Below, in pieces: positions 35,259 to 40,294 of a stretch of DNA of 40,294 bases. The notes beneath the pieces were generated by a model, which saw nothing but the letters and a program-made list of their open reading frames with translations, did not search any database and was not told where the DNA came from. This DNA is from a virus. Location of the stretch: positions 1 through 40,294 of IMG/VR virus record IMGVR_UViG_3300002460_000012, one strand, 5' to 3'. Numbering within the stretch: the first letter of the stretch is position 1; the number at the start of each line of letters is the position of its first letter. Made by a program: the position numbers and the translations under genes.

Positions 35259-37668
35259 AGACCCCATATCCTCTTAATGTCCTCGCCGTAGAACCACCCA
35301 GCGAAATCTTGGTTACCGCGTTTGACCCTGAAGGCTGGGAAGTTACGCCTGTCATTGCTCCCCTGTAATAACCGCTTTCCCCTATTTTAGTTATAGGATG
35401 ACAGTCGGTAAATGTAGTCCCGCCGTCTCTTGAAACATCAAGCTTCAGATAAGTATGTTGATCACTTGTAAAAGTGGAATCCATTTTAACTGATACACCC
35501 ATATGTGTAGGCACATTCGGCAAGGGATGAGAAATTGTATGTAAGTATCCAGAGGTAGCCGCGTCTCCCCCATATTCAGACGTAGGGGCTGTAAAGTTTG
35601 AGGTATGGCTAGCCGTACCTTTTATAATGTGCATTTCATCTATCCATCCATTAAAATAATTTGACGAGCCTGGAGAATAAAACCCCGAAGTTAATGCGGC
35701 AGATATATCCGTTAAATCATTTGCACCGAAACTAACCGTTGTTGTTAACGCTAAAGATGTCCCATCTAAAAATATAAAAGCAGACGAGCCAGAACGCACG
35801 AGTTCAATATGATGCCATTCATTTACATTGATAGCTGGAACGTCTGTCGTAACAAAATCAGCCTTATCAACCGAACCTATCCTGGCATAAAAATACAAGT
35901 GATGCGTGGAGTCTTTATAAAATTGATAGCGATTATTTGCGTCCGCAAGTTGTCCTACAATTATTTGACTTCCAGTCATATCGTTAAATCTGACCCAGCA
36001 ATCAATAGTAAAATCACCTGTGCCAAAAGTCCAATCCGCACTGTCGGGAACAGTAATAGAATCACTGTTTCCATCTAATAATAATGAAGCAGTTCCGAAT
36101 TTTTGTTGTGCTGTATCAAGTTGCGCTGTTCCTGCAAATGTTACGGTTCTAGCCCCTGTATCTTCGGTTGTATATGATGTTGCTCCATCTGCTCCATTAA
36201 AATGTATTAGTAATGTCCCAGCAGGTTCACCAGGACTTAAAGCATATTCGTATGTCGAAGCTCCCGTAAAAGACAAGTCGGTTTTTTGACTGACCCCCGT
36301 TTGGTCTACAAAACCATCTACTATCACATTTCCATAGTTTTGATATGAGGAGAGAACATGTCTTAATTGCTCTACTCCCTGAAGGGCTTGGGGAGAAGCG
36401 AGGGTTTGGAAAGTATACCCCCCGCCGCCGCCTCCAGATGAATATTCAGGATGTTGATGATTAGAAGTCAACACTCCACAATTCAAAGTGCCATTGACAT
36501 CGAGTTTATATCCTGGAGTTGTTGTCCCTACACCGACATTCCCATCGGTATCAATTCTCACCTTTTCGGTCGTCGCCGCACCGCTTGTCATTGTTTTAAA
36601 TACTAGGGCCCCTGCCTCTGTTCCTGCCCCAACTGCGGTAGCTATACCCTCAATGGTAGCTACCACTTCGTTATTGCCGGCGGAGGTTTCAACCTCAAAT
36701 TCTTGCCCTGCGCCGATATTAGCGGCAGGAGTGCCTGATGTGGTATGAGTAAGTCTCAAACCTTGCGTAGTAGCGTTCGTTGTTGCGTCATCGGTCTCGG
36801 AATGGATACGCCTATCAGGGGAAGCTGTTCCAACCCCGAAAAGACTGTCGGTCGTTAATACTCCTAACGTTGTATATCCTGCTGAATATTTACGGAAAAT
36901 GAACCCTGCGGCCCCGTCAGCTGTGAGATACCAGTTACCATCGATGTATGGCATATAGGAGTCAGCGGAGCTTGAGCCAAAGATTGCGATACCCGAAACC
37001 CCGGTCGTGTAATTAAGAGCGTAAGTGGCGTTATTAGGGTTACCATTAAAGGCAATCTTTTTATTTGTTGTATCAAATTTAACCCAATCAGTTCCATCCG
37101 CTTGGGCGATATTGATAGCGGTGGTAGAGTTAGCGGAAGGGCGGATGTCCCCCCCCTTGCCTACTATAACATTCCCCGCTTCGATTCCGCCTGAAGTAGC
37201 AACATGTTGAGAACCAAGATTAACGGTAGAAGTAGCCCCAGTATAAGGAACATAAGCAGAATGAATATGTGTTGAGTAATCAGATAAAGGCGTATATTCA
37301 GGGTGAATGTTATCAATACGAGCCGTATAGTCGGGATGGAGATGAACTGAATAATCTGTTAATGGGGTATATTGAGGGTGAAGATGAGAGGTTGAACCGC
37401 TACCGCCAGTTGCGTCATCTTTAAACCATAATCTTTCGCCATCGGTTGACAAAACCTGACTTGAAGCACCACCCAAATTTAGTATTGATACACTTGCCAC
37501 TCCACCAGAAGATGACACTAAACCTTTATCAAATAGTATTTTATAAGGGTAATTAAGATCAGTATCATCTACTTCAGCTACACCTAAACGTTTAGTATGT
37601 TCAAAAGTTTGTGAATAACAGGTGGTAGTTATAAGTAAAAAACATATGCTTAATGCTATCTTTTTCAT
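35248..37668 (-). CDS. Tail fibre with LamG domain and signal peptide
   Basis: 806 residues. Residues 1-19 look like a Sec signal (c-region TTCYS before Gln). About 95-140 holds repeats of HP-D/E-YTPL type. The middle has tail-fibre signatures (GIGTASPDRRIHSETD, GNVGVGTTTPGYKLDVNG). About 484-693 is a concanavalin/LamG-like domain (LLLDGNSDSITVPDSADWTF, WHHIELVRSGSSAFIFLDG, NGWIDEMHI), likely sugar-binding. It is the probable receptor-binding protein. It follows the 436-residue ejection-type gene. Confidence 0.8.
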   Translation of the reverse strand: MKKIALSICFLLITTTCYSQTFEHTKRLGVAEVDDTDLNYPYKILFDKGLVSSSGGVASVSILNLGGASSQVLSTDGERLWFKDDATGGSGSTSHLHPQYTPLTDYSVHLHPDYTARIDNIHPEYTPLSDYSTHIHSAYVPYTGATSTVNLGSQHVATSGGIEAGNVIVGKGGDIRPSANSTTAINIAQADGTDWVKFDTTNKKIAFNGNPNNATYALNYTTGVSGIAIFGSSSADSYMPYIDGNWYLTADGAAGFIFRKYSAGYTTLGVLTTDSLFGVGTASPDRRIHSETDDATTNATTQGLRLTHTTSGTPAANIGAGQEFEVETSAGNNEVVATIEGIATAVGAGTEAGALVFKTMTSGAATTEKVRIDTDGNVGVGTTTPGYKLDVNGTLNCGVLTSNHQHPEYSSGGGGGGYTFQTLASPQALQGVEQLRHVLSSYQNYGNVIVDGFVDQTGVSQKTDLSFTGASTYEYALSPGEPAGTLLIHFNGADGATSYTTEDTGARTVTFAGTAQLDTAQQKFGTASLLLDGNSDSITVPDSADWTFGTGDFTIDCWVRFNDMTGSQIIVGQLADANNRYQFYKDSTHHLYFYARIGSVDKADFVTTDVPAINVNEWHHIELVRSGSSAFIFLDGTSLALTTTVSFGANDLTDISAALTSGFYSPGSSNYFNGWIDEMHIIKGTASHTSNFTAPTSEYGGDAATSGYLHTISHPLPNVPTHMGVSVKMDSTFTSDQHTYLKLDVSRDGGTTFTDCHPITKIGESGYYRGAMTGVTSQPSGSNAVTKISLGGSTARTLRGYGVYAE

Positions 37669-37875
37669 ATTATATGGTAGAGTTTAGATATGTTTATTAC
37701 ATATGTAATTATAGGGTTAATTGTAGGCACGATTTGCTTTGCTTTTAAACTTCCTATGTTTATTATGTTCATAGTGCTTTTTATTCTCGGCCTCCGAATA
37801 AACCTCTTAAAATCCTATAAGCAGTAAAACCTCCAAACCCTTGACTTCTCAATTATTTAATATTGAAATTTAGAT

Positions 37876-39186
37876 TTATCTTTCGCCCACACCACCAATA
37901 GTTCTTAATGCCCCACCAACTGCTATGCCCTCTGCAGTTATTAAACCCGCACGTTTAAGAAAATTTTTAACTCCTCGCAATGTTTGTATTCCCCTTATTC
38001 TGGATATTACATCATTCATTTTTGGTTCAATTTCAGCGAGTCGTTTTAATATTTCTAATTGTTCTGTCCCCTTGACTGCCCCAAGCAATTTTGTGGGAGA
38101 GGGGATTGTTTTTGAAATTCCTTTGGTAAGTTTATCTACTGAAGAAGTAATATCGTATACCTGCTCAGCAACTTGATTAATGGCATCTAAATATCCTCTT
38201 TCTGCCTCCATTCCTGCTCCTGTCAAACTTTCGTCTATTATCTTGTCAAAATCAAAATATGACTTTCTTAACCTTGCTTGCTCTGGAGCAATCAACTCTG
38301 ATTTTTGTCCCCACTTAATATGTTTACTAATAGTGTCTTTTATTTTATACACAAGCCCAAGATTTGCTTTTGGAGGTTGTTCCTTGATAATATTACCCAT
38401 ATCATCCATAAATTCTTTTGGTAATATTGCTTCTCCGACTATTTTTTCGCCTTTTTTAGTTGTGCCATATAAATCATATAAAACTTGATTTGTTTTACGA
38501 TAGTCTATTGGCACATTTGCAGTTTCATTTCTAAATGCTTTGTAATCATTTTGAATTTGTCCTTTAGCAGATTGCCCTAAAGCTTTTGTTTCTTGCGCTA
38601 TATCAAGTGCTGATTGGTGGTCGGCTTTTGCCATTTTTTGCGGAAAATTGGTTATCCATTGACGATACTTGTCATCAAATTTTTTGCCTACCCCAAAAGC
38701 CAATGCTCCAATGCCCGCTTTAAGTCCTGTTCTGTATTGTTCAGGGGTAGTTCGTCGTGCTAATTCTCCCGTAGTTCCAATCGCTCCCATTATCGGTTCA
38801 GGAAATCCAAGTAGTTGTTGTGGTATTTTTTCTACATACCCCTTACTAATATCTGTCGCTTTTTTAACTTCTGGAATGTCTAATAATTGTGTAGCCCCTA
38901 CTCCCATAAGTGTTCCTATTGGGTTCATTACTGCCATTGTAGCACCCCCTAAACCCATAAACTGAGAAAATCCTCTACGAGGGTCTTCTATTGCGCTTCT
39001 GCCAGCTATACTTCCAACCGCCCCTGGAATATTACCAGACAGAATTTGTCCAATTTCAATTGGGTTAATAAATGGTTGTTTAGGTTTTTTTTGAGTAATA
39101 ATGGTAGGTTGTGATACTTCTTCTCCGCTTTGAGGTGTCCATTCTTCAACTATCGGTGTTCCTGATTTAGGTGTCCATTCAGCCAT
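37876..39186 (-). CDS. Putative ejection protein 2
   Basis: 436 residues from ATG 39186, overlapping the previous stop as TAATG; a GTG at 39195 is less likely. N-terminus repeats EWTPKSGTPIVEEWTPQSG. Gly/Ala-rich amphipathic stretches (IPGAVGSIAG, LGGATMAVMNPIGTLMGVGA) alternate with coiled helices, as in podoviral DNA-ejection proteins that cross membranes. No signal peptide. Role inferred. Confidence 0.65.
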   Translation of the reverse strand: MAEWTPKSGTPIVEEWTPQSGEEVSQPTIITQKKPKQPFINPIEIGQILSGNIPGAVGSIAGRSAIEDPRRGFSQFMGLGGATMAVMNPIGTLMGVGATQLLDIPEVKKATDISKGYVEKIPQQLLGFPEPIMGAIGTTGELARRTTPEQYRTGLKAGIGALAFGVGKKFDDKYRQWITNFPQKMAKADHQSALDIAQETKALGQSAKGQIQNDYKAFRNETANVPIDYRKTNQVLYDLYGTTKKGEKIVGEAILPKEFMDDMGNIIKEQPPKANLGLVYKIKDTISKHIKWGQKSELIAPEQARLRKSYFDFDKIIDESLTGAGMEAERGYLDAINQVAEQVYDITSSVDKLTKGISKTIPSPTKLLGAVKGTEQLEILKRLAEIEPKMNDVISRIRGIQTLRGVKNFLKRAGLITAEGIAVGGALRTIGGVGER

Positions 39187-40199
39187 TATTTCCACCCTTG
39201 TTTTCTTGCTTCTTCAATTTCAGGGTCGCCTTCATCCCATTGATGAGATTTCCCAGAAGGAGACATTAAGGTAATTTTATCACTAACCCCTAAATCTTTT
39301 TTAGACAAACTGCCAATTTCCAAATATTGATTTAATCTATTTATATCATATTTTTTGTCTTTGAACTCTTTATATTTTGTGTTTATTCTTTTATCAAGTT
39401 CACCCAATTTAGCCGCATAAACAGGGTTATCTAATAATCCTGCTGATTTAGCATCTCCATATATCTTTTTTCTGACATATCCCAATCCTGCAATGGTTTT
39501 TACAATTCTTGTATCATCTGGGTCATCTTGCAATGGAACAAACCTTTGAGCTGTTTTTTGTTCAGGAATGGAAAAATTTCCCACATCTCCCAATCCTTTA
39601 ACTATCTGTGGACGTAAGGCATCTAATTGGGAAGAAGCTGTGGCGGCAAATGGGTCAAGTCCTAAAGCTCCAGCAACCCCATATTTTAAACCTTCAATTT
39701 TTCCTGCTGGCCCAGCTGAAACTGGAACAGTTTTTAAAAGGTTATCAAATTGGTCTAATATTGGAGTTAAACCTGCAAGTCGTTCTATCCTATCAGATAC
39801 TTTTTTCTTTATGTCTACATCTACCGCTTGTGCTGTTTCTGCTTCAGGCGTCTGTCCAAATTTAACTTTCAAATCTCCTGAAATAGGGTCTAAATCATAA
39901 CCTGTAATACCTATGCCTGATTTTTTTTCAGCCCCACCTAAAGTATCTCCAGCTTGCAATATTTTTATAAATTCCGTAGCTTGTCCTAATTTAGTTTTAG
40001 CAGTTTCTAATTCAATGTCTTTTTTAATCTTTCCTTTCTCTCTCTCAAATACTAACTCTTGTTCTCCCTTCATCCGCATTTCACGCTCTTTTTGTTTTCT
40101 TTCAGCATAGGATTGAGCTATCTGTCCAAATGCTTCGCCAAAAGCTCCTATACCTTTGCGTGCGCCTTCGTAGGTAATTCCAAACGGGTCAGAGGTCAT
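39186..40199 (-). CDS. Putative ejection protein 1
   Basis: 337 residues. N-terminal coiled-coil (about 30-80, Lys/Glu/Arg-rich), helical middle (ILDQFDNLLKTVPV), and a C-terminal small motif MSPSGKSHQWDEGD that recurs at ends of phage virion proteins. It overlaps the 240-residue gene as ATGA across the circular junction. Likely an internal virion protein; no catalytic motif seen. Confidence 0.7.
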   Translation of the reverse strand: MTSDPFGITYEGARKGIGAFGEAFGQIAQSYAERKQKEREMRMKGEQELVFEREKGKIKKDIELETAKTKLGQATEFIKILQAGDTLGGAEKKSGIGITGYDLDPISGDLKVKFGQTPEAETAQAVDVDIKKKVSDRIERLAGLTPILDQFDNLLKTVPVSAGPAGKIEGLKYGVAGALGLDPFAATASSQLDALRPQIVKGLGDVGNFSIPEQKTAQRFVPLQDDPDDTRIVKTIAGLGYVRKKIYGDAKSAGLLDNPVYAAKLGELDKRINTKYKEFKDKKYDINRLNQYLEIGSLSKKDLGVSDKITLMSPSGKSHQWDEGDPEIEEARKQGWK

Positions 40200-40294
40200 T
40201 TTATTTTTCCTCCTACCGCCGTCCCCGCCGCACCAATTAACTGCCCAGGAAGCGCATACATCGCCGCCTGCCTGCCATACACATCACCTAATTG
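40199..40294. repeat. Terminal direct repeat, right copy
   Basis: Exact copy of bases 1-96. It repeats the 3' end of the gene annotated at 1-720. Joining the copies puts that gene's TGA stop at 40196-40198, overlapping the ATG of the next gene as ATGA. Confidence 0.9.

Noticed and set aside
37692-37827. Plus-strand hydrophobic mini-gene between the tail fibre and ejection genes
   Set aside because: Two hydrophobic stretches exist but in different frames, with a stop after 18 codons; no continuous frame or ribosome site.

Overview
The window is the complete, circularly closed genome of a tailed bacteriophage. The first 96 bases recur as the last 96 (1-96 = 40199-40294), giving a 40,198-bp circle. 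The cut falls inside a gene, so the ends look like assembly ends rather than packaging ends. The phage looks short-tailed (podovirus-like, P22-like logic): large terminase, large portal, scaffold, HK97-type capsid protein, gp4/gp10-like tail adaptors and three probable ejection proteins, with no tape measure and no major tail tube protein. There is no integrase, repressor, DNA polymerase or RNA polymerase, so it is probably virulent and relies on host polymerases. The DNA is AT-rich by eye. A lipoprotein spanin, Sec signal peptides and two O-antigen ligase/polymerase-like proteins point to a Gram-negative host that I cannot name.

Layout. (1) A short rightward unit, 16199-17895, starts at a near-consensus sigma70 promoter and encodes small unknown proteins and one helix-turn-helix-like protein. 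(2) A leftward early unit starts at a matching promoter (29192-29164) and runs to about 17883. It carries a structured leader, an HNH endonuclease, a lytic transglycosylase, an OB-like protein, a replication-initiator-like protein, a short DnaB-type helicase with an overlapping gene, a radical SAM enzyme, a NinG-like protein, a DNA methyltransferase and many small Cys-rich proteins. (3) A leftward late unit starts near 16046 with the small terminase, runs through the head and tail genes to position 1, crosses the junction to 40198 and continues to about 29276. It covers ejection proteins, LamG tail fibre, O-antigen ligase plus acetyltransferase cassette, holin-like genes and a Rz/Rz1-like spanin pair. 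A hairpin at 29211-29272 separates the late end from the early promoter.

Most unusual points. Several genes placed and built like virion components, including the gp10-like tail protein, carry N-terminal Sec signal peptides. Two HNH homing-endonuclease genes appear to have inserted at gene 3' ends and duplicated them, in one case with only synonymous differences and in the other fusing the displaced native tail to the endonuclease. An acetyltransferase cassette shows a related partial duplication at a gene start. Two leaders (29015-29118 and 34353-34452) carry alternative pairings plus terminator-like elements whose G-U pairs favour RNA made from one strand. A second reading frame overlaps the helicase N-terminus. 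All function calls rest on motif recognition by eye; no database search was run.
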